Numbered from the stretch's first letter, positions 21,591 through 30,527 are shown. The stretch: 64,000 nucleotides of DNA from [Actinomadura] parvosata subsp. kistnae (GCF_900323885.1 NZ_OOHJ01000022.1:62001-126000), one strand, 5' to 3'. Made by a program: numbers and translations. The notes: generated by a model from the letters alone, not told the origin.

Positions 21591-22790
21591 CTACCAAGTG
21601 ACAGGGAGGCGGTGCACCCCGTAGATGGTCATGTCGGAGCGCATCGGCACCTCCTCGGGTGTTACCGCCAAGCGTAGGCCAGGCAGGCGCCGCAGCAGTG
21701 CCGGGTAGGCGATGCGCATTTCGGCGCGGGCGAGCTGCTGGCCGAGGCACTGGTGGATGCCGTGGCCGAAGGTCAGGTGCCCGCCGGCGGGCCGGGTGAC
21801 GTCGAGCCGTTCGGCGTCGGGGAAGCGGGAGGCGTCGCGGTTGGCGGCGGGCAGGTGGATGGTGACGGACTCGCCGGCCTTGATGGTGACGCCCTCGATC
21901 TCGACGTCCTCCAGCGCGGTCCGGATGGGGCCGAGGTGGATGATCGTGAGGTAGCGCAGCAGCTCCTCGACGCCGTTCTCGACGACGGAGGGGTCGTCAC
22001 GCATGGCGGCGAGCTGGGCGGGGTTCGTGAGCAGCGCGTACGTGCCGAGGCCGAGCATGTTGGCGGTCGTCTCGTGCCCGGCGATGAGCAGGAGCACCCC
22101 GACGCCGGTGAGCTCGTCGTCGGCCAGCTCGCCGCTCTCGAGGAGCCCGCTGAGCAGGTCGTCGGCCGGCTCCTTGCGCTTGCGCTGGATCAGCCCGTGC
22201 AGGTACGCCGAGACGCGCCCGAGCGCCGCGACGGCGTCGTCGACCTTGGTCTCCAGGTTGACCAGCAGCTTGCTGTCCGCCTGGAACCGGTCGCGGTCCT
22301 CGTACGGCACCCCGAGCAGCTCGCAGATCACCAGCGACGGGATCGGCAGCGCGAACTCCTGCACGAGGTCCACGGGCGGCCCCGCGGCCTCCATGGCGTC
22401 GAGGCAGGTCTCGGTGATCTCCTGGATGCGCGGCTCCAGCATCTTCATCCGCCGCACGGTGAACTGGCCGGTGAGCAGTTTGCGGTAGCGCGTGTGCTCG
22501 GGGGCGTCCATGCGCAGGAAGAAGCCGGGCGGCACGCGCATCAGCTCGGGCCGCATGGCGGCCTCCATCCTGGCGGAGCGGATGGGCGGGTGCACGTTGT
22601 TCTCGGGCCGGTTGCTGAAGTGCGGGCCGGCCAGCACGGCGCGGGCGGCGGCGTAGCCGGTGACGAGCCAGCCCTGGTGGCCGTCGGCGTACGTCATGCG
22701 GTGGATCGGCGCCTGTTGTCGCAGCGCGGTGACTTCGTCGGGCGGGTCGAGCGGGCGCTGGCGGGCGGTGGGCAGGGTGAGTTCTGACAT
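21591..22790 (-). CDS. Cytochrome P450
   Basis: A 399-residue soluble bacterial P450. The heme-binding FGHGIHQCLGQQLAR has its Cys near residue 348, the I-helix oxygen-activating AGHETT is near residue 238, and the family ExxR helix sits between them. Overall it resembles the CYP105/CYP107 group of oxidative tailoring or xenobiotic enzymes; the substrate cannot be read from the sequence. GGGAG precedes the ATG. The divergent TetR gene 96 bp away probably controls it. Confidence 0.92.
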   Translation of the reverse strand: MSELTLPTARQRPLDPPDEVTALRQQAPIHRMTYADGHQGWLVTGYAAARAVLAGPHFSNRPENNVHPPIRSARMEAAMRPELMRVPPGFFLRMDAPEHTRYRKLLTGQFTVRRMKMLEPRIQEITETCLDAMEAAGPPVDLVQEFALPIPSLVICELLGVPYEDRDRFQADSKLLVNLETKVDDAVAALGRVSAYLHGLIQRKRKEPADDLLSGLLESGELADDELTGVGVLLLIAGHETTANMLGLGTYALLTNPAQLAAMRDDPSVVENGVEELLRYLTIIHLGPIRTALEDVEIEGVTIKAGESVTIHLPAANRDASRFPDAERLDVTRPAGGHLTFGHGIHQCLGQQLARAEMRIAYPALLRRLPGLRLAVTPEEVPMRSDMTIYGVHRLPVTW

Positions 22791-22842
22791 GTTCCGCTCC
22801 CTTCCGAGCTCTCCCTCCCAGAAAACATCATCGGGTGCAAAG

Positions 22843-22880
22843 TTTCAATGGGTGAAAACAATAAGGACGTGCAGTATAGT
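22843..22880 (+). promoter_or_regulatory. Divergent control region: inverted repeat and leaderless promoter
   Basis: TTTCA-ATGGG-TGAAA (22843-22857) is a small palindrome midway between the P450 and TetR starts, a plausible TetR operator. For the rightward gene, GTGAAA (22852-22857) and TATAGT (22875-22880) are 17 bp apart, and the ATG at 22887 falls where transcription should begin. Confidence 0.45.
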
Positions 22881-22886
22881 TCCGGC

Positions 22887-23492
22887 ATGGTGGAAGGACT
22901 CCGTGAGCGCAAGAAACAGCGCACGCGGCAGGCGCTGATCGAGGCGGCGCTGCGGCTGTTCGAGGAGAAGGGCTTCGAGGAGACCACGCTCGCGGAGATC
23001 GCCGAGCAGGCCGACGTGTCGACCCGCACGTTCTTCAGCTACTTCGCCAGTAAGGAGGACGTGGTCTTCTACGACACCACGGCCCGGCTGGAGGCGGCGA
23101 TCAGCGCCATGGAGAGCAGGCGGCCCGACGAGACGGTGACCGGCGTGCTGCTGCGGATCATCGAGGAGAGCTTCGAGCAGGCGACCTCGTACCAGGACCT
23201 CACGCCCGCCGACGCGGCGCTGCGCATGCGGCTGATCCTCACCGAGCCCGCGCTGCAGGCGCGGGCCCTGCTCCTGCTGTTCGACAGCCAGCTCAGGCTC
23301 GCCAAGGGGCTGCGCGACGCGTTCCCCGGCCTGACGCTGGCCGACGCGGCGGCGGCCGTCGGCGCGCTCATCGGGGCGATCAAGCTGACCGTGATGGCGA
23401 CGCTCGACGACGAGCAGACGCTGGAGGACATCCTGGCCACCGCGCACCGCGCCGCCGAGGTCGCGATCTCCGGCCTGCGCACCCTCGGGTAG
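22887..23492 (+). CDS. TetR-family transcriptional regulator
   Basis: A ligand-responsive repressor of about 201 residues. The N-terminal HTH is clear: RTRQALIEAALRLFEEKGFE and LAEIAEQADVSTRTFFSYF; the C-terminal ligand pocket is helical and variable. The ATG at 22887 is preferred over 22848 because a TATAGT -10 element ends 7 nt before it, implying a leaderless mRNA, and because the longer version would add a non-conserved tail across the palindrome. It faces the P450-ferredoxin operon. Confidence 0.9.
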   Translation: MVEGLRERKKQRTRQALIEAALRLFEEKGFEETTLAEIAEQADVSTRTFFSYFASKEDVVFYDTTARLEAAISAMESRRPDETVTGVLLRIIEESFEQATSYQDLTPADAALRMRLILTEPALQARALLLLFDSQLRLAKGLRDAFPGLTLADAAAAVGALIGAIKLTVMATLDDEQTLEDILATAHRAAEVAISGLRTLG

Positions 23493-23581
23493 GGAATGCC
23501 CTCCCCCGTACGCTCTCGCGTGGAAAGCGCCCGGCACTTTTTGAGAAGCTGTCCCGCGGAACCTCGGGGGAAGGAGAGCGG

Positions 23582-24124
23582 ATGGCGACCTCCCAGGGGC
23601 GCGGCGGCCGCGTGGGCCTCGTGCTGCTGGCTCTGGGGCCGGCCCTGGTGGCGGCCTACGCGGGCGCCGGTTACGTGGCCATCAAGGCGGCCGTGCGGGC
23701 GCAGGTCACCGGCCCTGAATGGGCCGGTCGCAAGGCCGGCGCGGCCGGGTTCACCTCGCTGGGCGTCGACACCTGGCGGCTGACCTGGTGGACCGCCCTG
23801 GTGGTGGGGCTCGTGGCGGTCCTCTACCTGCTCTTCGGGGTGCTGCTGCGCCGCGGGAGCAGGGGTCGCACGCTGATCCTCGTGGTGTCGGGGCTGCTGA
23901 TCGTGCCGTACGCGCTGGGGTTCGGGGTCGCGCTGTTCAACCCGCCCGCCATGCTGGCGAACCTCTACGACAATCCCGACTTCCTCGCCGGCCTGCCCGC
24001 GTGGCAGCCGTTCACCGCCTGGCTGCTGCTGGCCGCCGGGCTGGCGCAGGCCGTGGGGATGGTGCTGGCCACCACGCGGATCGGGCGCGCCCCCGCTCAG
24101 CCTCGGGTCGGCAGCCCGAGCTGA
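23582..24124 (+). CDS. Four-helix membrane protein of unknown function
   Basis: A 180-residue protein with four clear hydrophobic helices (for example VGLVLLALGPALVAAYAGAG, TALVVGLVAVLYLLFGVLL and LILVVSGLLIVPYALGFGVAL) and short polar termini. I do not recognise a family. GGAGAG precedes the ATG at 23582. It is transcribed in the same direction as the TetR gene 89 bp upstream and convergent with the reductase gene downstream. Confidence 0.7.
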   Translation: MATSQGRGGRVGLVLLALGPALVAAYAGAGYVAIKAAVRAQVTGPEWAGRKAGAAGFTSLGVDTWRLTWWTALVVGLVAVLYLLFGVLLRRGSRGRTLILVVSGLLIVPYALGFGVALFNPPAMLANLYDNPDFLAGLPAWQPFTAWLLLAAGLAQAVGMVLATTRIGRAPAQPRVGSPS

Positions 24125-24138
24125 CGCCCGCCCCCAGG

Positions 24139-25020
24139 TCAGTGGCTCGCGCCGACACCCGCCCGTACGACTGCCGCGATCAGGTCGCGGGCCGGACGGG
24201 GCGCGTCCACGAACGCGGGCAGATCGCTTTTACGGGCCTCCAGCAGGCCGGCGCCGATGTTGGCGAAGGTCGACATCGTGTGACCCGCCTGGTACGCCTC
24301 CATCCCGGCCAGCCCCGCCCGCGCGGCCCCCAGCGGCACCGGAAGGTAGCTGACGGGCCGCCCCAGCACCTCCGACAGCACCTCGGCCAGATCGTGCCCG
24401 CCGACCGCGCTCAGGCCCTCCAGCTCGTACGTCCGGCCCGCGTGCCGCCGCTCGCCCCCCGACACGACGTCCTGCCACGCCTCGGCCGCCACGCGCACGG
24501 CCACGGCCGCCAGGTCGTCCCGCGCCGCCACCGACACCCGTCCCGCGCCGAGCGGCGCCGCGAACACCCCGCTCTCCGCCGCCGCCGCGGCACCCATGAG
24601 CGCCAGCCCGGCCGGGATCTCGGCGTACAGCCCGTTGCGCAGCACCGTGACGTCGAACGGCGCCTCCGCCAGCCGCGCCTCGGTCCACCGGTGGGCCAGC
24701 GCGATCGTCAGCCGCTCCCCCGAGGCCGCCAGGCTGGTGTAGATCACGTGCTCCACGCCCGCGTCGGCCGCGGCCCGGACGACCGCGCCGTGGCGGGCGA
24801 GCACGACGTCGTCCTCGGCGTACCCGGCCGACACGAACACCAGCACCCGCGCCCCCTCGAACGCCTCCTTCAGCGTCTCGGGGCGGTCGAAGTCGGCGTG
24901 CCGCACCGCCGTACCGTCGCCCGACCTGCTGGCCCCCACCACCTCCAGCCCGCCGGCGGCCCGCAGCCCGCCGAGGATCGCCCCGCCCAGTGCCCCGGAC
25001 ACGCCCGTAACGACAATCAT
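24139..25020 (-). CDS. NmrA-like NAD(P)-binding reductase or sensor
   Basis: A 293-residue atypical short-chain dehydrogenase. The dinucleotide-binding VTGVSGALGGAIL is at the N-terminus, with a YTSLAAS stretch near residue 94 in place of a standard YxxxK. This matches quinone reductase 2 (YtfG) and NmrA-type proteins, which reduce quinones or sense NADP. The HxlR regulator is divergently transcribed 72 bp away, the usual pairing for redox-stress reductases. Confidence 0.85.
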   Translation of the reverse strand: MIVVTGVSGALGGAILGGLRAAGGLEVVGASRSGDGTAVRHADFDRPETLKEAFEGARVLVFVSAGYAEDDVVLARHGAVVRAAADAGVEHVIYTSLAASGERLTIALAHRWTEARLAEAPFDVTVLRNGLYAEIPAGLALMGAAAAAESGVFAAPLGAGRVSVAARDDLAAVAVRVAAEAWQDVVSGGERRHAGRTYELEGLSAVGGHDLAEVLSEVLGRPVSYLPVPLGAARAGLAGMEAYQAGHTMSTFANIGAGLLEARKSDLPAFVDAPRPARDLIAAVVRAGVGASH

Positions 25021-25092
25021 GAGTCCCCCTAGTGTGAGTGCGAGGAACCCAGGATGGGCGAGGCCGCGCGCCCGCCGTAAGGAGGCACTTTC

Positions 25093-25512
25093 ATGTCAGT
25101 CGCGCACACCGAGGTAACCCCTCAGGTCGAGGGGCAGGTCACGGGGCCCTGCGGGGACGACGACTGCGGCATCAGGGACGTGCTCGACCGCATCGGCGAC
25201 AAGTGGACGGTGCTGGTGCTGGTGGAGCTGTCCAAGGGGGTGCGGCGCTTCAGGGAGCTGCACCGGGCGGTGCCCGGCATCTCGCAGCGCATGCTGACGT
25301 TGACGACCCGGCGGCTGTGCCGGGACGGGCTCGTCGAGCGGACGGCGTACCCGACGATCCCGCCGCAGGTCGAATACCGGCTCACGCCCATGGGCCGCAG
25401 CCTCGCCGAGGCCGTGCGGCGGCTGGCCGACTGGTCGCGCGAGCACAAGGACGCCATGGACGACGCCCGCGCCCGCTGGGACGCCGGCCACGGCCTTGAC
25501 AGCGAGGACTGA
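25093..25512 (+). CDS. HxlR-family transcriptional regulator
   Basis: A 139-residue winged-helix regulator. The conserved Cys close to the N-terminus (GPCGDDDCGIRDVL) followed by IGDKWTVLVLVELS, RFRELHRAVPGISQRMLT and VEYRLTPMGRSL are typical. Cysteines in this family often sense oxidants or aldehydes. GGAGG precedes the ATG. It presumably represses the divergent NmrA-like gene and itself. Confidence 0.92.
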   Translation: MSVAHTEVTPQVEGQVTGPCGDDDCGIRDVLDRIGDKWTVLVLVELSKGVRRFRELHRAVPGISQRMLTLTTRRLCRDGLVERTAYPTIPPQVEYRLTPMGRSLAEAVRRLADWSREHKDAMDDARARWDAGHGLDSED

Positions 25513-25519
25513 GTGAGGG

Positions 25520-27217
25520 CTAGCAGCGGGACCAGGTCGCCCAGCCGTGGCGGGCGCCGGTGACGGTCCAGCCCTCGGGCGGCGGCCCGGCGTCCTCTTG
25601 GACGACGGCGGTGCAGATTCCTTCGGGAGGCGTCGTGCCGTGGAAGCGCTCGATCCCGGTCCACCACACCCGGTACGACAGCGGGACCCACACGTTCCAC
25701 CGCACCCCGGCCTCCACCGCCACCCGCCCGGGCGGCGCGGGCGCGGGCAGCCAGTCGGGGCCGGCGGCGGGCGGGCTGGGCGCCAGGTGCGCGATGAACG
25801 CGAGGTGGATCAGCGCCAGCACGCCCACGACCGCCGTCGCGGGCCGGCCTGCCGGAGTCGCCGTCGCCGGCCGTGCGAGCAGGGCCGCGGCCGTCAGGCA
25901 GGCCAGCAGGGCCAGGGCCGAAAGGGAGGCGGTGACCAGGTCGAGCGCGTCGAACGTCCGGGTGAGGAAGATCACTTCGGGGAAGTCGAAGGCGATGAAC
26001 GCGTGCCGGTGCAGCCGGTCCCCCGCGTACCAGGCCGTCACGCCGCCGGTCACGGCGAGCAGCCCGGCGGCGGCGAGCGCGCACCGCGCCACCGCGAGCC
26101 GCCGGGCGCGCAGGAGGGTGAGCAGGCCCGCGAGGGTCCAGGCCACGGCGACGCACGACAGGTAGCGGCCGTAGGCGAAGTTGCCGACCCGGTGCTCGTC
26201 TGGCAAGGCGGCCGAGGAGGCGTACGCGATGCCCAGGGTCGCCGCCAGCAGCGCTCCCGCGAGGACGCGCGGCGCGAGCGGGGCCGAACGGCGGGCGAGC
26301 AGGGCCGCCGCGCCCGCGAGCCCGACGCCGGCCAGGCCCCACGTGCCGGTGACGAGGTACCAGAGCTGGCCGGCCGCGCCGGACAGAGCCCACGCCTGGC
26401 CGTCCACGCTGGTGAGGCGCTCGACCAGCAGCGCCGACAGGTCCCGGGGGCCGCCGGGGTAGAGCGCGGCCCGCAGCGCCGCGTTGAGCGCGTCCCCCGC
26501 CACCGCGCCCGCGACGGCGCTCGCCAGCGTCGCGATCAGGGCGGCGCGCGGCAGCCTGCGCCAGAGCGCGACGGCCACGAGCAGGCACACCGCCACGATC
26601 ACGGTGCCGCGCAGGTGCGTCGCCATCGCGTACGCCCCCAGCCCGCCCGCCACGACCCCGGCCACCACCCGCCGCCGCTCAGCCCCGCCCGCGACCAGGT
26701 CGTGCAGGGCGGTCAACCAGGCGAGCACGACCACGGGCAGGATCGCGTCGGCCAGCGCGAACCCCGAGAACACCAGCAGCGCGGGCGACAGACCCGCCAC
26801 GAACGCGGCGACCAGGGCCGCCCGCCGGTCCAGCCGCAGCCGCCGCAGCAGCACGTACGCCGCCGGGTACGCGCTCGCCGCCGCCATCGCCCCTGCCCCG
26901 ACGGCCAGCCGGTACGCCAGTGCCGGGTCCGAGGTGAGCCAGAAGATGGGGACGAGCAGCAGCGCGTACCCGGCCTGGTAGAAGGTGGAGCCGGACAGGT
27001 CGGCCCCGGCGCCGCCGGCCAGCCATCGGGCGGCCAGGAGGTAGCCGGTCTCGTCCGGGTTCGCCACGGGCATGGTGTGGTAGCGGTTCAGCCACAGCCG
27101 CAGCGCGACCTGCGCGAGCCAGCCGGCGGCGAGCAGCCACCACACCCGCGCCCCGGCCGCGCCGCTCCGTCCGCGGACGGGCGGAGCGGGCGTGTCCACC
27201 ATGAAAGCCGTCGTCAT
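25520..27217 (-). CDS. GT39-like multispanning membrane glycosyltransferase
   Basis: A 565-residue protein with about 11-12 transmembrane helices. The first periplasmic loop carries NPDETGYLLAARWL, whose acidic pair is the catalytic signature of GT-C enzymes using polyprenyl-phosphate sugars (ArnT/PMT type). A soluble C-terminal tail of about 90 residues follows the last helix. The acceptor is unknown. It is convergent with the HxlR gene, 7 bp apart. Confidence 0.75.
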   Translation of the reverse strand: MTTAFMVDTPAPPVRGRSGAAGARVWWLLAAGWLAQVALRLWLNRYHTMPVANPDETGYLLAARWLAGGAGADLSGSTFYQAGYALLLVPIFWLTSDPALAYRLAVGAGAMAAASAYPAAYVLLRRLRLDRRAALVAAFVAGLSPALLVFSGFALADAILPVVVLAWLTALHDLVAGGAERRRVVAGVVAGGLGAYAMATHLRGTVIVAVCLLVAVALWRRLPRAALIATLASAVAGAVAGDALNAALRAALYPGGPRDLSALLVERLTSVDGQAWALSGAAGQLWYLVTGTWGLAGVGLAGAAALLARRSAPLAPRVLAGALLAATLGIAYASSAALPDEHRVGNFAYGRYLSCVAVAWTLAGLLTLLRARRLAVARCALAAAGLLAVTGGVTAWYAGDRLHRHAFIAFDFPEVIFLTRTFDALDLVTASLSALALLACLTAAALLARPATATPAGRPATAVVGVLALIHLAFIAHLAPSPPAAGPDWLPAPAPPGRVAVEAGVRWNVWVPLSYRVWWTGIERFHGTTPPEGICTAVVQEDAGPPPEGWTVTGARHGWATWSRC

Positions 27218-27324
27218 GAGATCCCCCCAATGTCCGGGGGAAGCTCACCAGAGGGCGGATAACCGGCCTGTCACCGTTTCCGGTTATGCGGAGGTTATGC
27301 GGGGACGGGCAGGCTCGTACGGGT

Positions 27325-28143
27325 TCAGGCGCGCTTGTACGCCCCCCTGACGTGCACCGGGACGCCCTTGCCGAGCAGGCCGGGCAGCTCCCCGGCCACG
27401 TTCATGGGCATGCGCACGCACCCGTGGGAGGCCGGGTAGAGCGGCACCGACAGCGCGCCGTGGAAGGCGATGCCGCCGTTGAAGAAGATCGGGTTGTACA
27501 GCTCGCCCAGGTACGACTTGTGCCAGCCGCTCACCCGCCACGTGGTGCGGTAGTTGCCCGTGGGCGTGCGGGCCGAGCCGCAGAAGCGCTGCTCCTTGCC
27601 CTGCCAGGTGGTGGTCTCGCAGTAGGGGATGCCGCTGCCGGAGGAGATGTGGGTGATGAGCTTCACCTGGCCGCGCACGTACAGGACCATGATCTGCTTG
27701 GTGAGGTTGACCTCGGCGCGGGTCGCCTTGCCGCCGGGGACCAGGACCTTGGGGGCGCGCGGCGCTTCCAGCGCCTCCCAGGTGCGCTTGGCGATCGTGC
27801 TGGTCGGCTTGATGCCGTTGACCTTCTGGAACGCCCACACGGCGGCCAGCGTGGTGCCGCCGTACTGGCCGTCGGCCTTGCCGGGGCGGTAGCCGAGCTC
27901 GGTCAGCCGCTTCTGCATCCAGGTGACGGCCTTGCCCTTGGCGCCCAGCCTGAGCGTCTTGCGCGGCGCGGTGACGGCGGCTTCAGGCGCGGCGGCCGGG
28001 CCTTGTTGGGCGGCCGCGGGAGAGGGGACGGGTGGGAGGGGTGTTTGTGCCGGACGTTCCATGTGCTGCGTGCCGCAGCCCGAGACGACGACCACACCGG
28101 CCGTCAGAAGAGCAGCCACCCCGGGCAGCCGTCGAACCCGCAC
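27325..28143 (-). CDS. L,D-transpeptidase lipoprotein with peptidoglycan-binding domain
   Basis: This enzyme would cross-link peptidoglycan 3-3 on the outer face of the membrane. It starts with a lipoprotein signal, RRLPGVAALLTAGVVVVSGC, then a proline/alanine-rich linker, a PG-binding domain (TWMQKRLTELGYRPGKADGQ), and a YkuD catalytic domain ending FHGALSVPLYPASHGCVRMP, with the catalytic SHGC intact. The GTG at 28143 is chosen because AGGAG lies 11 nt upstream; the in-frame GTG at 28152 is too close to it. Confidence 0.9.
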   Translation of the reverse strand: MRVRRLPGVAALLTAGVVVVSGCGTQHMERPAQTPLPPVPSPAAAQQGPAAAPEAAVTAPRKTLRLGAKGKAVTWMQKRLTELGYRPGKADGQYGGTTLAAVWAFQKVNGIKPTSTIAKRTWEALEAPRAPKVLVPGGKATRAEVNLTKQIMVLYVRGQVKLITHISSGSGIPYCETTTWQGKEQRFCGSARTPTGNYRTTWRVSGWHKSYLGELYNPIFFNGGIAFHGALSVPLYPASHGCVRMPMNVAGELPGLLGKGVPVHVRGAYKRA

Positions 28144-28223
28144 CCGTACCACCTCTCCTAAAGATCGGATCAGGGGACCATACACCACTCCCCCGGAATG
28201 GGTAATAGAGGCGTCAACCTGTT

Positions 28224-28229
28224 TAGAGT
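28224..28229 (+). promoter_or_regulatory. -10 element of a leaderless ybaK-like gene
   Basis: TAGAGT ends 6 nt before the ATG at 28236, so the transcript should begin at or next to the start codon. No convincing -35 or ribosome-binding site is present. Confidence 0.45.
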
Positions 28230-28235
28230 GTCTCC

Positions 28236-28712
28236 ATGCCTGAGAAGTTGCCCGCGAACGCCGTCCTCGTCGAGTCCGCCCTGCGCGCACTGGGGGCCGC
28301 CGGTGAGATCGTGGTCCTGCCGGAGAAGGCGCCCACGGCCGCGACCGCGGCGGCGCAGCTCGGCTGCGAGGTGGGCGCGATCGCCAACAGCCTCATCTTC
28401 GACGCCGACGGCGCGCCGCTGCTCGTGCTGACCAGCGGCGCGCACCGCGTCGACGTCGAGCTGATCGCCCGCACGGCGGGTGTGCGGAAGGTACGCCGGG
28501 CGACGCCGGAGTTCGTCCGGCAGGCCACCGGGCAGCCCATCGGCGGGGTGGCCCCGGTCGGGCATCCGGCGCCCGTGCGCACCCTGGTCGACAACTGGCT
28601 GGGCAAGCACGAGGTGGTGTGGGCCGCGGGCGGGCATCCGCACACGGTGTTCCCGACGACGTTCGACGAGCTCGTGCGCATCACCGGGGGCACGCCTGTG
28701 GACGTCGAGTAG
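28236..28712 (+). CDS. YbaK/ProX-type aminoacyl-tRNA deacylase
   Basis: A 158-residue single-domain trans-editing protein that hydrolyses mischarged tRNA. The fold is recognised by the substrate-pocket GGVAPVGHP near residue 106, the stretch ALGAAGEIVVLPE near the N-terminus, and VWAAGGHPHTVFPTTFDEL near the C-terminus. Which tRNA it edits (Cys-tRNAPro, Ala-tRNAPro or other) cannot be told. A GNAT gene follows directly. Confidence 0.88.
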   Translation: MPEKLPANAVLVESALRALGAAGEIVVLPEKAPTAATAAAQLGCEVGAIANSLIFDADGAPLLVLTSGAHRVDVELIARTAGVRKVRRATPEFVRQATGQPIGGVAPVGHPAPVRTLVDNWLGKHEVVWAAGGHPHTVFPTTFDELVRITGGTPVDVE

Positions 28713-28722
28713 TGTGCGACGG

Positions 28723-29292
28723 GTGATCGAGTTTCGCGGGGCCGGTCCGGCCGAGTTCGCCGAGCGGCTGGATACGGTGATCGACATTTACACGGCGGCC
28801 ATGAATCCGCCGGAGGATCAGATCACCGGCCGCAAGACCATCATGCGAAATCACGCGACATATCCCCATTTTCAGTGCTATTTCGCGGAATTGCGTGAAT
28901 CATCCCCAGATGCGCCCGCCCCGGAACCTCTGACCGTCGGCTTCGCGTACGGATTTCGCGGCGCACCCGGGCAATGGTGGCACGACGTCGTCCTCCGGGG
29001 CCTGGAGGACCGGATGGGCACGGAGGCCGCCAACGCCTGGATGGGGCACGCGTTCGAGCTGGCCGAGATCCACGTCCACCCCGACTACCAGGGCAAGGGC
29101 ATCGGGCGCGCCATGATCCGGACCCTCTGCGCCGGCCGCCGCGAACGCTCCGCCGTGCTGTCCACCCACGACCAGCCCACCGCCGCCCGCCACCTGTACG
29201 CCAGCATGGGCTTCACCGACCTGCTGACCAGGTTCGTCTTCCCCGGCGGCTCCGAGGAGTACGCCATCGCGGGCAGGCCGCTGCCTTTGTAA
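28723..29292 (+). CDS. GNAT-family N-acetyltransferase
   Basis: An acetyl-CoA-dependent acyltransferase of about 189 residues. Motif A, IHVHPDYQGKGIGRAMI, contains the pyrophosphate-binding QGKGIG, and motif B is HLYASMGFTDL. The GTG at 28723 starts 10 bp after the ybaK-like stop; a GTG at 28714 is equally possible. The substrate is unknown; a hydrolase-like partner is not present. Confidence 0.85.
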   Translation: MIEFRGAGPAEFAERLDTVIDIYTAAMNPPEDQITGRKTIMRNHATYPHFQCYFAELRESSPDAPAPEPLTVGFAYGFRGAPGQWWHDVVLRGLEDRMGTEAANAWMGHAFELAEIHVHPDYQGKGIGRAMIRTLCAGRRERSAVLSTHDQPTAARHLYASMGFTDLLTRFVFPGGSEEYAIAGRPLPL

Positions 29293-29420
29293 AGCCATGA
29301 CCTGCGGGTTTGCCGTCGCATGACGCAGGGCATGCTCGATGACAGCACGTGACCGGCCCTTTACCCGCCGGCCGACGGCCCTTGCCCGTCACCCGCCCGG
29401 TCCCCCTGCGGACGGGTGGC

Positions 29421-29505
29421 GGGCGCTCACGCTTCATGGGCGCTCACCTCTTACGGGCGCTCACCCCTCTCGGGCGCTCACCCCTCGCGGGCGCTCACCT
29501 TTGGT
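29421..29505 (+). repeat. Five 17-bp tandem repeats, GGGCGCTCAC + 7 nt
   Basis: GGGCGCTCAC begins at 29421, 29438, 29455, 29472 and 29489, exactly 17 bp apart, with variable 7-nt fillers that are pyrimidine-rich in the middle units. The array ends 9 bp before the metF stop codon on the other strand. It occupies the 222-bp convergent gap between the GNAT gene and metF. Confidence 0.9.
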
Positions 29506-29514
29506 GAGCGTCGC

Positions 29515-30435
29515 TCATGTGGCGGCCGGCACCCGCTCCAGCCGCTGGAACACCTCGCGCGACGCGCTCGACCGGTTGAACGTGATGAAGTGGATCCCCG
29601 GCGCACCCTCGTCGAGCAGCCGCTGGCACAGCTCGGCGCCGTGCTCGATGCCGAGCTGCCGCACCGCCGCCGGATCGTCCTTGACCGCCTCGAACCGCGC
29701 CGCCACGTCGGGCGGGAACGGCGCCCCCGAAAGCTGCTCGGAGCGGGCGATCGTGCTCATCTGCGTGACCGGCATGATGCACGGGATGATCGGCGTGTCA
29801 CACCCCTTGGCCGCCACCCGGTCACGCAGCCGCAGGTAGTCGTCGGCCTGGAAGAACATCTGGGTGATCGCGTAGTCGGCCCCGGCCCGGCACTTGCGTA
29901 CGAAGTATTCGACGTCGGACTCGACGGACGGCGAGCGCGGATGCTTGTAAGGGAAGGCGGCCACGCCGACACAGAAGTCGCCCGCCTGCCGGATCAGCCG
30001 CACCAGCTCCTCGGCGTACAGGACGCCCTCCGGGTGCTGGACCCACTCGCCCATCGGGTCGCCCGGCGGGTCGCCGCGCACGGCCAGGATGTTGCGCACC
30101 CCGGCGTCGGCGAAGCGGCCCACGAGGTGACGCAGCTCGCGGACCGAGTGGTTGACGGCGGTGAAGTGCGCCACAGGAGTGAGAGTGGTGTCGTGGGCGA
30201 TGCGCTCCACGATGTCGACGGTACGGTCACGGGTGGAGCCGCCGGCGCCGTACGTGACCGACACGAAGGTCGGACGCAACGACTCCAGCTCCCTGATCGC
30301 CCGCCAGAGCTGCCGCGCGCCCTCGTCGGTCTTCGGGGGGAAGAACTCGAACGAGAACGACCGGCCACCGGAGGCGAGCATCTCGCGGACGGTGGGAACA
30401 CGATCGGGCCGGATGGAGGATCGACCAAGCGCCAT
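29515..30435 (-). CDS. metF: 5,10-methylenetetrahydrofolate reductase
   Basis: This FAD enzyme makes 5-methyltetrahydrofolate for methionine synthesis. The 306 residues start with a short tail and then FSFEFFPPKTDEGARQLWR (family N-terminus, near residue 30); THFTAVNHSV-like folate and FAD contacts (VAHFTAVNHSVREL) and AGADYAITQMFFQADDY follow. It is divergent from the polyprenyl synthase, with 92 bp between, and corresponds in position to Rv2172c beside idsA2 in M. tuberculosis. Confidence 0.94.
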   Translation of the reverse strand: MALGRSSIRPDRVPTVREMLASGGRSFSFEFFPPKTDEGARQLWRAIRELESLRPTFVSVTYGAGGSTRDRTVDIVERIAHDTTLTPVAHFTAVNHSVRELRHLVGRFADAGVRNILAVRGDPPGDPMGEWVQHPEGVLYAEELVRLIRQAGDFCVGVAAFPYKHPRSPSVESDVEYFVRKCRAGADYAITQMFFQADDYLRLRDRVAAKGCDTPIIPCIMPVTQMSTIARSEQLSGAPFPPDVAARFEAVKDDPAAVRQLGIEHGAELCQRLLDEGAPGIHFITFNRSSASREVFQRLERVPAAT

Positions 30436-30514
30436 GAGCCAAGGTTACCGTCACATGTGCGAACCAGCGGGTGAGAGCAGCCACCTGGAGATCCTGACCT
30501 GTCCCCGCGGCCAC

Positions 30515-30520
30515 TAGTCT
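30515..30520 (+). promoter_or_regulatory. -10 element for the polyprenyl synthase gene
   Basis: TAGTCT ends 7 nt before the ATG at 30528, again placing the transcription start at the start codon. CTGACC 15 bp further upstream could be a weak -35. Confidence 0.45.
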
Positions 30521-30527
30521 CAGGGGC

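Noticed and set aside
29421..29505. Short regular repeats that could suggest a CRISPR array
   Set aside because: The constant part is 10 bp and the spacers 7 bp, far too short, and no cas genes are present.
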